Below are positions 1-8,472 of a DNA stretch of 64,000 nt, piece by piece. Location of the stretch: positions 1,550,001-1,614,000 of the forward strand of contig OZ242168.1 in the NCBI GenBank assembly GCA_965205275.1, in the 5' to 3' direction. The stretch comes from WTFY01 sp965205275 (GTDB lineage Bacteria; Pseudomonadota; Gammaproteobacteria; UBA4575). Position 1 is the first letter of the stretch. Every line of letters starts with the position of its first letter. Made by a program: the position numbers and the translations under genes. The notes below the pieces were generated by a model that was not told the DNA's origin, did no database searches, and saw only the letters and a list, made by a program, of their open reading frames with translations.

Positions 1-247
1 CGCCCAGCATACCCCTCAACAGGGCCGGTACATCAGCCTCCACCCGGGCTGCAATCTCTGCAGACCCGTCATCGCAATGCTCAGCAACTACAACACTGGC
101 TTGCCGGGGTGTGACGAGAAATTCTTTCTTCAGGTCTGTCAGATTCAGTACCAGATTTCTGCCTTCAAGCTCACACAGTTGTTTGGCAACTTCAGGGTCG
201 CTGTCAAAATGCTTCTGCAGAAAGCAGTTAATGAGCCTGATCAGCAT
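1..247 (-). CDS. ubiJ: Ubiquinone biosynthesis accessory factor UbiJ (partial, runs off the left edge)
   Basis: The reading frame starts at an ATG (245-247) nine bases after the ubiE stop and stays open to the window edge, giving about 82 N-terminal residues. The start reads MLIRLINCFLQKHF and continues with a hydrophobic, SCP2-like pattern (LCELEGRNLVLNLTDL). UbiJ is an SCP2-domain protein that binds ubiquinone intermediates and helps organise the Ubi enzyme complex in the cytosol. The call rests on this start, on the SCP2-like pattern and on its place directly behind ubiE, where ubiJ (followed by ubiB) normally lies in gammaproteobacteria. The C-terminal half is outside the window. Confidence 0.8.
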   Translation of the reverse strand, partial: MLIRLINCFLQKHFDSDPEVAKQLCELEGRNLVLNLTDLKKEFLVTPRQASVVVAEHCDDGSAEIAARVEADVPALLRGMLG

Positions 248-255
248 GTACTCGC

Positions 256-1005
256 TTATGCCGAAAGCTTGTAGCCACGGTGAATGCAAACGATTCCAAA
301 ATTGAGATTCAGGTAATCGCATTTCTGGAAGCCAGCCATCTCCAGCATCGACTGCAAGGCCCTCTGGTCCGGGTGTTTACGTATCGATTCAGCCAGATAC
401 TGGTAGCTTTGAGCATCCCTGGCAATGACTTTTCCCATCTTCGGCAACACCTTGAACGAGTAGAGATCATAGGCCTGGCGCAGCCATTTCTGGGGCTTGG
501 AAAACTCCAGTATCAATATCTGGCCGCCCGGTTTGAGTACCCTGAATATTGCCTGCAAGGCCCGGGGTTTATCCGTGAAGTTTCTTAAACCGAAGGCCAG
601 AACGACACGGTCAAAGTGATTCTCCTGAAAGGGCAGGGTCTCTGCCAGGGCCTGTACATAACTCAGGTTCTTCAACAGCCCCTTATCGACCAGTTTCGAG
701 CGCCCGTGTTCCAGCATGGCGCGATTGAAGTCACAAAGTGTAATTCCGCCTTGCTCACCGAGCTTCGGAGCCAGCAGGGCAGAAAGGTCCGCAGTGCCTG
801 CTGCCAGGTCCAGCACCCTGAAATGGGGACGAATATTTGCAAGGTATACAAAATGACGCTTCCAGATGCGATGCAGGCCCAGTGACATCACATCATTCAT
901 CACATCGTATTTACCCGCTACAGAATCAAATACTGCACCGACTTTTTCAGTTTTCTCTTCAGGGCTTACGTCCTGATAGCCAAAGTGAGTGTTCTTTTCC
1001 TGCAT
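256..1005 (-). CDS. ubiE: Bifunctional demethylmenaquinone/2-methoxy-6-polyprenyl-benzoquinol C-methyltransferase
   Basis: UbiE is a class I SAM-dependent methyltransferase that adds the C-methyl group in ubiquinone (and menaquinone) synthesis. The 249-residue product has the family signature YDVMNDVMSLGLHRIWK near residues 33-49, the SAM-binding motif I LDLAAGTADL near 65-74, and the family C-terminus HRGYK. The frame is open for another 21 codons upstream, but the ATG at 1003-1005 (MQEKNTHFGYQ) matches the family N-terminus and length (E. coli 251), so I chose it. It lies just upstream of ubiJ, probably in one operon, with a 100-bp gap from the DUF971 gene before it. Confidence 0.95.
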   Translation of the reverse strand: MQEKNTHFGYQDVSPEEKTEKVGAVFDSVAGKYDVMNDVMSLGLHRIWKRHFVYLANIRPHFRVLDLAAGTADLSALLAPKLGEQGGITLCDFNRAMLEHGRSKLVDKGLLKNLSYVQALAETLPFQENHFDRVVLAFGLRNFTDKPRALQAIFRVLKPGGQILILEFSKPQKWLRQAYDLYSFKVLPKMGKVIARDAQSYQYLAESIRKHPDQRALQSMLEMAGFQKCDYLNLNFGIVCIHRGYKLSA

Positions 1006-1109
1006 GACATGCGTATTATGACTGTGTGCTGCAAACGATTGTATCCGTACCGGGCTTTGCCTTGGCAAGGGGAGCTGCCTGAAGGGATTCCAGCATGGGA
1101 CAGACGGCT

Positions 1110-1502
1110 TTATTCACCCAGAGTCTTGCGTTGATAGCCCGACGCCTCCAGGCGTTCCAGGTATTTTTGCCACTTTTGCTCCTGGTGAATACAAAGTTCA
1201 TATAAATATTCCCAGGAATAGATGCCTGTATCGTGGTTGTCATCGAATACCAGTTGAACCGCATAATTCCCCACCTGCTCGATGGTATTGATGCCAACAT
1301 CTTCTTTCCCGATCTGCAGTACCCCTTGCCCGGGCCCATGTCCTGCGACTTCTGCAGAAGGTGAATGTACACGCAGGAATTCGCACGATAGCTCAAAACG
1401 CCTGCCATCACCAAACGCAATTTCCAGCATTCTCGATTTCTGGTGCAGTTGTATTTCAGTAGGGATCTGTTTTGCCAAAATGCGGTAACCTTTTTTATTC
1501 AA
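1110..1502 (-). CDS. DUF971 (GBBH-like N-terminal domain) protein
   Basis: This 130-residue protein matches the small DUF971 family: PTEIQLHQKSRMLEIAFGDG opens the domain, followed by LSCEFLRVHSPSAEV and, further on, a VGNYAVQLVFDDNHDTGIYSWEYLYEL segment read in parts. The domain resembles the N-terminal domain of gamma-butyrobetaine hydroxylase. In related genomes the gene commonly sits between hslU and ubiE, exactly as here. Its function is unknown. No ATG is available; TTG at 1502 or TTG at 1475 (better preceded by an AAAGG) are the candidate starts, so the first nine residues are uncertain. Confidence 0.8.
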   Translation of the reverse strand: MNKKGYRILAKQIPTEIQLHQKSRMLEIAFGDGRRFELSCEFLRVHSPSAEVAGHGPGQGVLQIGKEDVGINTIEQVGNYAVQLVFDDNHDTGIYSWEYLYELCIHQEQKWQKYLERLEASGYQRKTLGE

Positions 1503-1524
1503 TGCCTGACATTTCTGATGGGTC

Positions 1525-2853
1525 TCACAGTATATAACGACTCAGGTCCTGATCCTTGACCAGTTCACCTATATTTTCATCAACATAGACCTGGTCAATG
1601 GTAATGGATGTACCGCTTTCATCGGGCGCAGAAAACGAAATCTTCTCCAGCAGGCGCTCCATTACGGTATGCAACCGCCGTGCACCGATATTTTCAGTGG
1701 ATTCGTTCACATCATGGGCAATCTGTGCGACCTTGCGTATGCCATCCTCAGCAAACCCCAGGCGCACACCTTCCGTCGCCAGCAAGGCGGTGTATTGCTC
1801 CGTAAGCGAAGCATCGGGTTCGACCAGTATACGCACAAAATCATCGGCCGTAAGTGCCTTGAGTTCTACCCGGATCGGCAACCGGCCCTGCAATTCCGGA
1901 ATGAGATCAGAGGGTTTGGAGACATGAAATGCACCGGAGGCAATAAACAATATGTGATCGGTCTTCACCATTCCGTATTTGGTACTGATGGTACAGCCTT
2001 CCACCAGAGGCAACAGGTCCCGTTGCACACCTTCACGCGAGACATCTGCTCCACTGGTCTCACCCTGCTTCGTAACCTTGTCAATTTCATCCAGAAACAC
2101 GATGCCGTTCTGCTCCACCCTCTCGAGGGCCTTTGCCTTTAATTCCTCTTCATTGATCAACTTGTACGCTTCTTCATCGGTAAGCACCTTCATCGCATCT
2201 TCAATGCGCATCTTGCGCGTCCTTTTCTTGCCGTCACTTAAATTCTGAAACATGCCCTGCAGCTGACTTGCCATCTCCTCCATGCCCGGCGGGGTCATGA
2301 TCTCCACACCCACCGATTTTACGCGCACATCAATTTCAATCTCCGTGTCATTCAAATCGCCCTCACGCAATTTTTTACGGAACTTCTGGCGCGTTTCACC
2401 GGCAAAACCCGCCTGGCTGTCTGTATCGGCATCCGCTCTGGGCGGCAGTAGTGCATCCAGTACCCGTTCCTCGGCCACTTCCTCGGCACGGAAGCGTACT
2501 TTCTCCATTTCGTGCTCACGTATCATTTTCACGGAGGTATCGACAAGCTCACGAACAATGGAATCAACCTCCTTGCCCACATAGCCCACTTCCGTGAATT
2601 TTGTCGCCTCCACCTTGATAAAAGGTGCCTGGGCAAGACGTGCCAGACGTCGTGCAATTTCAGTTTTTCCCACACCTGTCGGTCCAATCATCAAAATATT
2701 TTTCGGGGTGACTTCCATACGCAATGCCTCCGGCAACTGCTGGCGGCGCCACCGGTTACGCAGTGCAATCGCCACCGCACGTTTGGCCTCATCCTGTCCA
2801 ACGATATGCTTATCGAGTTCCTGAACAATTTCTCGCGGGGTCATATTTGACAT
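1525..2853 (-). CDS. hslU: ATP-dependent protease ATPase subunit HslU
   Basis: HslU is the AAA+ unfoldase that feeds substrates to the HslV peptidase in the cytosol. The 442-residue product carries Walker A GPTGVGKT at 57-64, the pore-loop motif GYVGKEVDS, Walker B IVFLDEIDK and the C-terminal DLSRYIL tail that inserts into HslV to activate it. The frame is open 42 codons further upstream, but those overlap the end of hslV and have no family match. The ATG at 2851-2853 gives the classic MSNMTPREIVQELD start and normal length (E. coli 443). It follows hslV by 37 bp in the same operon. Confidence 0.97.
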   Translation of the reverse strand: MSNMTPREIVQELDKHIVGQDEAKRAVAIALRNRWRRQQLPEALRMEVTPKNILMIGPTGVGKTEIARRLARLAQAPFIKVEATKFTEVGYVGKEVDSIVRELVDTSVKMIREHEMEKVRFRAEEVAEERVLDALLPPRADADTDSQAGFAGETRQKFRKKLREGDLNDTEIEIDVRVKSVGVEIMTPPGMEEMASQLQGMFQNLSDGKKRTRKMRIEDAMKVLTDEEAYKLINEEELKAKALERVEQNGIVFLDEIDKVTKQGETSGADVSREGVQRDLLPLVEGCTISTKYGMVKTDHILFIASGAFHVSKPSDLIPELQGRLPIRVELKALTADDFVRILVEPDASLTEQYTALLATEGVRLGFAEDGIRKVAQIAHDVNESTENIGARRLHTVMERLLEKISFSAPDESGTSITIDQVYVDENIGELVKDQDLSRYIL

Positions 2854-2890
2854 GAAGGGTCCGTACTCCTGGGTTGGACAAGTAAAAAAA

Positions 2891-3424
2891 CTACAGTTCC
2901 TCGATCGAGGTATTCGTATTGGTATAGATGCAGATGCTGGCTGCAATATCCAACGCCTTTTGCACGATCTCCCGGGCACTCAACTGCGTAGCGTCCAGCA
3001 GGGCCCGGGCGGCAGCCTGGGCATACGGGCCACCGGAACCGATTGCAACCAGGGTATCTTCCGGTTCAATAACATCGCCATTTCCTGAAATAATCAGCGA
3101 CGTGGACTGATCCGCTACCGCAAGCAACGCCTCAAGCCTGCGCAGCATGCGGTCGGTACGCCAGTCCTTGGCAAGTTCCACCGCTGCCCGGGTAAGCTGA
3201 CCATTGTGTTTTTCCAGCTTGGACTCAAAACGTTCGAACAGCGTAAACGCATCGGCTGTGCCGCCGGCAAAGCCCGCAATGACCTTATCTTCGTACAGGC
3301 GACGGATTTTACGCGCATTGGCCTTCATAATGGTATTGCCCAGGGACACCTGGCCGTCCCCGCCCAGTGCCACCCGGCCGTCGCGCCTCACGCTGATAAT
3401 GGTAGTGCCTTTAAATTGTTCCAT
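2891..3424 (-). CDS. hslV: ATP-dependent protease peptidase subunit HslV
   Basis: HslV is a threonine peptidase, homologous to proteasome beta subunits, that forms a double hexamer capped by HslU. The 177-residue protein begins MEQFKG followed by TTIISVRRDG; the first Thr of that segment is the catalytic residue exposed after removal of the short propeptide. The conserved segments GGDGQVSLGNT, IAGFAGGTADAFTLFE and KDWRTDRMLRRLEALLAVAD are intact. The frame continues 31 codons upstream without homology; the ATG at 3422-3424 gives the family start. hslV-hslU are adjacent to xerC on the same strand, as in many proteobacteria. Confidence 0.97.
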   Translation of the reverse strand: MEQFKGTTIISVRRDGRVALGGDGQVSLGNTIMKANARKIRRLYEDKVIAGFAGGTADAFTLFERFESKLEKHNGQLTRAAVELAKDWRTDRMLRRLEALLAVADQSTSLIISGNGDVIEPEDTLVAIGSGGPYAQAAARALLDATQLSAREIVQKALDIAASICIYTNTNTSIEEL

Positions 3425-3547
3425 AGGTGTGATGATCGTACTGGCTGAATCGTATCGCGGAATATTGTACACGAGGACTGATCCGGCTTTCTTCAAAACC
3501 AGATTAGCAAAAACCACAGGCAGATTACACTGGACTAGAAGTGTGGA

Positions 3548-4495
3548 TTATTTTTCCCGGGTACCGGACTCCCTGCGGGATGAATTTTTTCTGGCACGCG
3601 GGTGTGCACGGTCATATACCTGTGCAAGGTGCTGAAAGTCCAGATGGGTATAGATCTGTGTCGTACTGATATCGGCGTGCCCCAGCATTTCCTGCACGGC
3701 GCGCAGGTCCCCGCTGGATTCCAGCACATGACTTGCAAATGAATGGCGCAGCATATGCGGGTGCACATGCTTGTGCAGACCCTGTTCGCGGCCGAGCAGC
3801 GCCATGCGCTGTTGTACAGCACGGGTGGATAATCGCCGACCCCGGTTGCTGATGAATACAGCGTTTTCATGTTCAGTAACCCTGGCAGCCCGTACAGCCA
3901 TCCAGCGCTCAAGCGACTTGCAGGCGGCACGCCCTACAGGCAGATACCGGGATTTATTCCCTTTACCCAGCACATGCACCTGACCCTGAGACAGATCAAT
4001 ATCCCCGACATTCAAATTGACCATCTCAGCCAGGCGCAGACCGGATGAGTACATCAGTTCCATCATCGCGTGGTCCCGTAATTTAATGGGACTTTGCGGA
4101 ACCTGCGCAAGCAGGCGATCAATTTCATCCACATCCAGCAGTTCAGGGAGCTTTTTCTTGATGTTGGGCGCGCTCACGTCGGCAACCGGGTTATTCCCAA
4201 TCCGTTGCTCACGCTGCAGGTAGGTATAGAACCCCCTGAGCGCACTCAGTGAACGTTGCAGGCTGCGCGCAGAAATCCCTTTTCGACGGCGCGACCCGGC
4301 AAAATCACGGACATGCAGTGTATCCGCTTCACAGCAGTTTTCCACCTTGGCCGCCGTAATAAATTCCACAAACTGCAGGATGTCCCGCTGATAGCTTTCC
4401 ACGGTGGCAGGCGAATATCTGCGCTCATCACTCAGGTAGCGCAGATACCTGTGAAGAAGCTCCCGGGTATCTGGCAAACTCACAGCGGTGGCCAT
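3548..4495 (-). CDS. xerC: Site-specific tyrosine recombinase XerC
   Basis: XerC acts with XerD at dif to resolve chromosome dimers. The 315-residue protein has the N-terminal SAM-like DNA-binding domain (about 8-100) and the complete catalytic set: Arg154 (SSGLRLAE), Lys178 (LGKGNK), His247 and Arg250 (HPHMLRHSF), His273 (LGHAD) and the nucleophile Tyr282 (IYTHLDF). The start ATG has a GAGG seven bases upstream. The C-terminus is about 15 residues longer than E. coli XerC and strongly basic. It follows dapF and the DUF484 gene, the order seen in E. coli. A 10-bp inverted repeat lies just upstream at 4523-4547. Confidence 0.95.
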   Translation of the reverse strand: MATAVSLPDTRELLHRYLRYLSDERRYSPATVESYQRDILQFVEFITAAKVENCCEADTLHVRDFAGSRRRKGISARSLQRSLSALRGFYTYLQREQRIGNNPVADVSAPNIKKKLPELLDVDEIDRLLAQVPQSPIKLRDHAMMELMYSSGLRLAEMVNLNVGDIDLSQGQVHVLGKGNKSRYLPVGRAACKSLERWMAVRAARVTEHENAVFISNRGRRLSTRAVQQRMALLGREQGLHKHVHPHMLRHSFASHVLESSGDLRAVQEMLGHADISTTQIYTHLDFQHLAQVYDRAHPRARKNSSRRESGTREK

Positions 4496-4522
4496 ATAAA
4501 AACCTCAGAGTACTGGCACGCC

Positions 4523-4547
4523 TGTACGGTACCACCCGTACCGTACA
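4523..4547. repeat. Perfect 10-bp inverted repeat upstream of xerC
   Basis: TGTACGGTAC at 4523-4532 and its exact complement GTACCGTACA at 4538-4547 flank a five-base loop. It sits in the 102-bp gap between the DUF484 stop and the xerC start, 28 bp before the xerC ATG. No T-run follows on either strand, so it is not a typical intrinsic terminator. It could be an operator or an mRNA hairpin that tunes xerC expression; the sequence alone does not decide. Confidence 0.6.
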
Positions 4548-4597
4548 AAGGGAAATACAGAACCGATGCCTGCGATAAACAAGGACTGGGGTATGGA

Positions 4598-5326
4598 TTA
4601 ACCGATTGCAAACTGTTGCAGCTTGGCACTGACAATCTCGCCCAGATTTCCCAGAAACAGCGTCCCGGTACCGCTCTGGAAACGGTTGGCATCCGTGCTG
4701 CCCAGGAACAACACCCCGAGATGCCGGGTTTTCTTCAGAGCCACCGAGGCGGCTGAACAGACCGGCTTGCAGTCCGGTTCCGGTTTGAATACAGCCTCGA
4801 TCTGGCGTTTGGTGAGAAAAGCCACCCCGCGACGCTTGCTTGAAAACAGATCCTGGACCAGTTTGGATCTTAGTAAATCCGTCTCCATGGGTCCGCAGTC
4901 CTGCACATCGGTTGCAGGCAGGGCATCGAACAAACGTATCTTGACTTGCATGCCGGGGAAATCAGCATGCAGCAATTCCCGGATGCCGGTTAACGATTCA
5001 TCAAAGCCCTCGACAGCCAAAATCCGCAAGGCGAGGGCGTGCAGCCTGCGATTGACTTTTTCGTTCTCCCTGGCCACGGCAATGAGCTGGCGCAGCTTTT
5101 TGTCAAGCTCCTTGTTTTTGCTGCGCAACACCACAACCTGACGTTCAACAAGGGATACCGCCTCACCCGTTTCGTGCGGAATGGCAAGCGTTTCGATCAG
5201 CTTGGGGTGAAACATAAAGAAATCACTATGGGTACGCAGATAGTGCGCTACGTCTTCCTGGGTAAGTTCCGGTTTGGTTACATCAATGTCCCTGGAAGCA
5301 ACCTTTGGTGTCGTCTGTGTGGTCAT
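4598..5326 (-). CDS. DUF484 family protein (YigA-like)
   Basis: The 242-residue protein belongs to DUF484, a GAF-like family found between dapF and xerC in gammaproteobacteria (E. coli yigA). The N-terminal part has the family pattern LTQEDVAHYLRTHSDFF followed by a helical stretch rich in Lys, Glu and Arg (about 65-95) that looks like a coiled coil. The C-terminal half, ending FLGNLGEIVSAKLQQ, is the GAF-like domain. The start codon overlaps the dapF stop by four bases (ATGA), which implies translational coupling. The molecular function is unknown. Confidence 0.85.
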   Translation of the reverse strand: MTTQTTPKVASRDIDVTKPELTQEDVAHYLRTHSDFFMFHPKLIETLAIPHETGEAVSLVERQVVVLRSKNKELDKKLRQLIAVARENEKVNRRLHALALRILAVEGFDESLTGIRELLHADFPGMQVKIRLFDALPATDVQDCGPMETDLLRSKLVQDLFSSKRRGVAFLTKRQIEAVFKPEPDCKPVCSAASVALKKTRHLGVLFLGSTDANRFQSGTGTLFLGNLGEIVSAKLQQFAIG

Positions 5327-6153
5327 AGGATCAGGCTCCCTTTAAAACTTAACGTTGCAGGTCCGGTCATCAAAACGGGCTGGGTCGGATGGCTGCACTC
5401 AATCAGCAAACTGCCACCCGGCAACTGGACCGTGACTTTTGTATCCAGCCGGTTCTGGGCCTGTCCCACCGCAACGGCAGCACAGGCCCCTGTGCCGCAG
5501 GCACTGGTTTCGCCTACACCCCTTTCAAATACCCGCAGGGCGATATGCTGTGCATCCAGAACCTGCATAAAGCCAACATTGACTTTATTGGGAAACATCG
5601 GGTGGGTTTCAATTTTGGGGCCAAAAGTGCTCACGGGGGCCTGCTCGATATTGTCAACCTGAATCACGGCATGCGGATTCCCCATCGACACTGCACCTAT
5701 TTCAACCGGCTGTCCGTCGACCGAAAGCGTGTAGCTTGCCGAAGCCTGCGCAGCGGCAAACGGAATTTCCCCAGGCTCGAATATGGGTGCGCCCATATCG
5801 ACAGTAACCAAACCGTCGTCACGGAGATCAACACGATATACACCACTGACCGTTCTGACATTGATTGAACTTTTGTCCGTTAGCTTATTGTGCACGAGAA
5901 ATTTACCGATACAACGCGCACCGTTCCCGCATTGCTCAACTTCCTCTCCGTTGCTGTTATAGATCTGGTAATCAAAATCGACGTCAGCCTCCCCGGCTGC
6001 CCGTACAATCAAAACCTGGTCACAGCCTACACCCCGTCTCCGGTCAGCCACCCTGCGCAGTTGCTCACCGCTCAGATGTACATCCTGACTCACGGCATCG
6101 AATACCACGAAATCATTACCTAATCCGTGCATTTTTGCAAATTGTACATGCAT
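5323..6153 (-). CDS. dapF: Diaminopimelate epimerase
   Basis: DapF converts LL- to meso-diaminopimelate, the precursor of lysine and of the peptidoglycan cross-link. The 276-residue enzyme starts MHVQFAKMHGLGNDFVV and has both catalytic cysteines, Cys75 in QCGNGARC and Cys219 in SACGTGACA. Its length matches E. coli DapF (274). The gene heads the dapF-DUF484-xerC group and lies downstream of lysA, which uses its product. A perfect TATAAT on the minus strand at 6177-6182 suggests that it has a promoter of its own. Confidence 0.97.
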   Translation of the reverse strand: MHVQFAKMHGLGNDFVVFDAVSQDVHLSGEQLRRVADRRRGVGCDQVLIVRAAGEADVDFDYQIYNSNGEEVEQCGNGARCIGKFLVHNKLTDKSSINVRTVSGVYRVDLRDDGLVTVDMGAPIFEPGEIPFAAAQASASYTLSVDGQPVEIGAVSMGNPHAVIQVDNIEQAPVSTFGPKIETHPMFPNKVNVGFMQVLDAQHIALRVFERGVGETSACGTGACAAVAVGQAQNRLDTKVTVQLPGGSLLIECSHPTQPVLMTGPATLSFKGSLIL

Positions 6154-6176
6154 GCCTACGATCCGGTTTGTGCAAA

Positions 6177-6182
6177 ATTATA
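6177..6182 (-). promoter_or_regulatory. Candidate -10 box for dapF
   Basis: The minus strand reads TATAAT here, 24 bases before the dapF ATG, which would give a short leader. No good -35 hexamer sits at 16-18 bp; the nearest TTGGTT is 20 bp upstream. The call is based on the perfect -10 and its position only. Confidence 0.45.
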
Positions 6183-6296
6183 CTGCGTAAAGAAAATCCC
6201 TGAACCAAGAATATTCTTTAGCGCATTGCCGGTGCAACTTCACCCGGTGCAAAAACCTTCTGCAGGAAAGAAATCCCAGGCAAGGGCCGGGCAACC

Positions 6297-6968
6297 TTAC
6301 AGACATTGTAAACGACCGTATACCAGCAGGTGCCGGTCACTGATCTGCTCAAGCCTCAGGCCCTGCAGGCCGGCGGTGTTCAATTGCGCCTGTACCTCAT
6401 CAGGAGTGAACGCTGCAAGCAGTGAGTTGTAAAAATCGCGGCGCAGGATGTCAGGTTCGCCCGCGGCATGGTGTGTGACCAGGGCACTGGCCTGTCGTAC
6501 GGATTCCGGTCTGTACAAATCACAGATAAAGATGGCGGTCCGGGCCGAGGCATATCTTCGAACCGTCGACCACAGATGCTGGGGCTCATGAAGATGGTGT
6601 AACAGGCTGTTTGAGACGATCGCCTCATAGCTTTGGTCAGGCAACTCACAATCCGGCAAACGCTGCAGGTGCAGTGTGATTCGGTGTTGCAAGGCGGCAG
6701 CCTCAATGCAGGCTTGTGCCTGCTGCAGCATGCATTGCGCACCGTCGACGGCATCAATTTTGCAGTCCGGATACAGGCGCGCAAACCGGATCGCAATGTC
6801 TGCAGGACCACACCCCAGGTCCAGCATCGTGTTCGGCGGTTCAAGGTGTGCAAAAGCGCGGTGGAAATGTTCCACAATCGCACTGTGTGCCGCCTCAAAA
6901 TCCGCACGGGCATAGGCGGTGGCCTGTGCCGGATCATCCATTAACTCGGGTTCAGGAAGGCGTTGCAT
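6297..6968 (-). CDS. Class I SAM-dependent methyltransferase, substrate unknown
   Basis: The 223-residue protein has a Rossmann methyltransferase core: motif I MLDLGCGPADIAIRF at 48-62, an acidic residue after strand two (KIDAVDGA) that would bind the SAM ribose, and VSNSLLHHLHEP as motif IV/post-IV. This LHH pattern is typical of small-molecule methyltransferases of the UbiE/MenG or methyltransferase-11/25 kind. Its ATG shares one base with the lysA stop, so it is translationally coupled to lysA, and it precedes dapF by 143 bp. Nothing in the sequence identifies the substrate. It is not a usual member of the lysA-dapF group. Confidence 0.75.
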   Translation of the reverse strand: MQRLPEPELMDDPAQATAYARADFEAAHSAIVEHFHRAFAHLEPPNTMLDLGCGPADIAIRFARLYPDCKIDAVDGAQCMLQQAQACIEAAALQHRITLHLQRLPDCELPDQSYEAIVSNSLLHHLHEPQHLWSTVRRYASARTAIFICDLYRPESVRQASALVTHHAAGEPDILRRDFYNSLLAAFTPDEVQAQLNTAGLQGLRLEQISDRHLLVYGRLQCL

Positions 6969-8215
6969 CAGCCCGGAATGATCTCATCCGCAAACAACTG
7001 CTCAATGCTCTCGCGTTTCCGGATCAGCCAGGCCTGATCCCCGTCAACCAGAATTTCCGCAGGCCGCATGCGTGAATTATAGTTACTGGCCATTACAAAC
7101 CCGTAGGCCCCTGTATCATGGATCGCCAAAAGACTGTCCTCGCGTATACACAGGCTACGCTGGAGGCCTAACAGGTCCCCGCTTTCACAAACCGGCCCGA
7201 CCACATCATAGAGGGCCTCCTCCCCATCCTCCCTGTGCACGACACTGATTTCATGCCATGCGGAATACAAAGACGGGCGCAGGAAATCATTCATGGCCGC
7301 ATCGACCAGGGCAAAGTTTTTGCCTGCAGTGCTTTTCAGATGCTCGACCCTGCAAAGCAGCAACCCGGCCCCCCCTACCACGGCACGGCCCGGCTCGACC
7401 ACCAGTTCAAGCTGTCTGCCCCGCATGAACGGGGCAATGACCTGTGCGTACTGCGCCGGGTCGGGGGCCCGATCGGTGCGTGCATACGGGATTCCCAGTC
7501 CACCCCCCACATCAACGTGGTGCAGATGAATGCCGTGTGCATCGAGCCGGTCTATCAGTTCGAATATTTTTTCAAAACATGGCTGAAAGGGTGCCAGGTC
7601 CAGCAACTGCGAACCGATATGACAGTCCACGCCGATAGCCTGCAAATGACGGCTGTCGGCGATCTGCTGATAGAGTTCCCATGCCTGATCGATATCCACA
7701 CCGAACTTATTTTCCTTCAGGCCGGTAGAGATATACGGGTGCGTACTCGGATCGACATCCGGGTTGACGCGCAGCGAGACATTGGCCGGGAGGCCCATTT
7801 CCCCGGCGATGGATTCCATGCGCTCAAGTTCCGCCCGGGACTCAATATTGAAACAGTGAATGCCTGCAAGCAGTGCACGGCGGATTTCATCTGCTCGCTT
7901 GGCCACACCGGAAAAAACGATTTTGTCCGCATCACCGCCTGCGCGTATAACCCGTTCCAGTTCTCCTGCCGAAACGATATCGAAACCGGCACCGAGTTGT
8001 GCCAGCAGATTCAGGATGGCGAGGTTGGAATTTGCCTTGACCGCATAACAGATTCTTGCGGGCCAGTCCCGCAGGGCCTTTGCAAAGGCCTGATACCGGT
8101 CCTCAATGGCAGCCTTCGAATAGATATAACAGGGCGTCCCGTAGGCCTGCGCAAGCTCTGCACAATTCACTTCCTCTGCATGCAGCAGGTTGTTACGGTA
8201 CACGAACGGATTCAT
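6968..8215 (-). CDS. lysA: Diaminopimelate decarboxylase
   Basis: LysA is the PLP enzyme that decarboxylates meso-diaminopimelate to lysine. The 415-residue protein is a fold-III decarboxylase with the PLP lysine at Lys60 (ICYAVKANSN), the HIGSQ and VDVGGGLGI segments of the PLP-phosphate site, EPGRAVV, and the CESGD motif that supplies substrate-binding residues from the partner subunit. The start ATG (8213-8215) lies 48 bp after the lptM stop. Gene order lptM-lysA-methyltransferase-dapF places two consecutive lysine-pathway steps in one cluster. Confidence 0.97.
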   Translation of the reverse strand: MNPFVYRNNLLHAEEVNCAELAQAYGTPCYIYSKAAIEDRYQAFAKALRDWPARICYAVKANSNLAILNLLAQLGAGFDIVSAGELERVIRAGGDADKIVFSGVAKRADEIRRALLAGIHCFNIESRAELERMESIAGEMGLPANVSLRVNPDVDPSTHPYISTGLKENKFGVDIDQAWELYQQIADSRHLQAIGVDCHIGSQLLDLAPFQPCFEKIFELIDRLDAHGIHLHHVDVGGGLGIPYARTDRAPDPAQYAQVIAPFMRGRQLELVVEPGRAVVGGAGLLLCRVEHLKSTAGKNFALVDAAMNDFLRPSLYSAWHEISVVHREDGEEALYDVVGPVCESGDLLGLQRSLCIREDSLLAIHDTGAYGFVMASNYNSRMRPAEILVDGDQAWLIRKRESIEQLFADEIIPG

Positions 8216-8263
8216 GGCAGGGTTTTATCCGGGCGCCCTTTGTATTCAGGCAGGTTGCGCAAA

Positions 8264-8407
8264 CTAGCTTTGGGATTGATCTTTCGCCTTTTGTTTAGGA
8301 TCATCTTCGGGCAGATACAAATCGCCGGTCTGGCCACACGCGGCAATGGCGGCCACAAAGGAAAACATCAAAATAAAAATATATAATCTGGGGTGCGACA
8401 TGGACAT
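8264..8407 (-). CDS. lptM: Small lipoprotein LptM (YifL family)
   Basis: This 47-residue frame was too short for routine calling but is convincing. It has an N-terminal hydrophobic signal (about 6-22) ending in a lipobox IAAC, followed by GQTGDLYLPEDD, which matches the conserved CGxxGxLYxP motif of YifL/LptM. LptM is an outer-membrane lipoprotein that assists maturation of the LPS translocon LptDE, and the family is regularly encoded just upstream of lysA or dapF. Two in-frame ATGs occur (8407 and 8401); the first has AAAGAG directly upstream. The acidic/lysine-rich tail is short compared with the E. coli protein (67 residues). Confidence 0.8.
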   Translation of the reverse strand: MSMSHPRLYIFILMFSFVAAIAACGQTGDLYLPEDDPKQKAKDQSQS

Positions 8408-8472
8408 ACTCTTTTACTGTAAACCAGATAGCATTGTATAGACCATTCAGTGTACAGGAAACCATCATTGCC

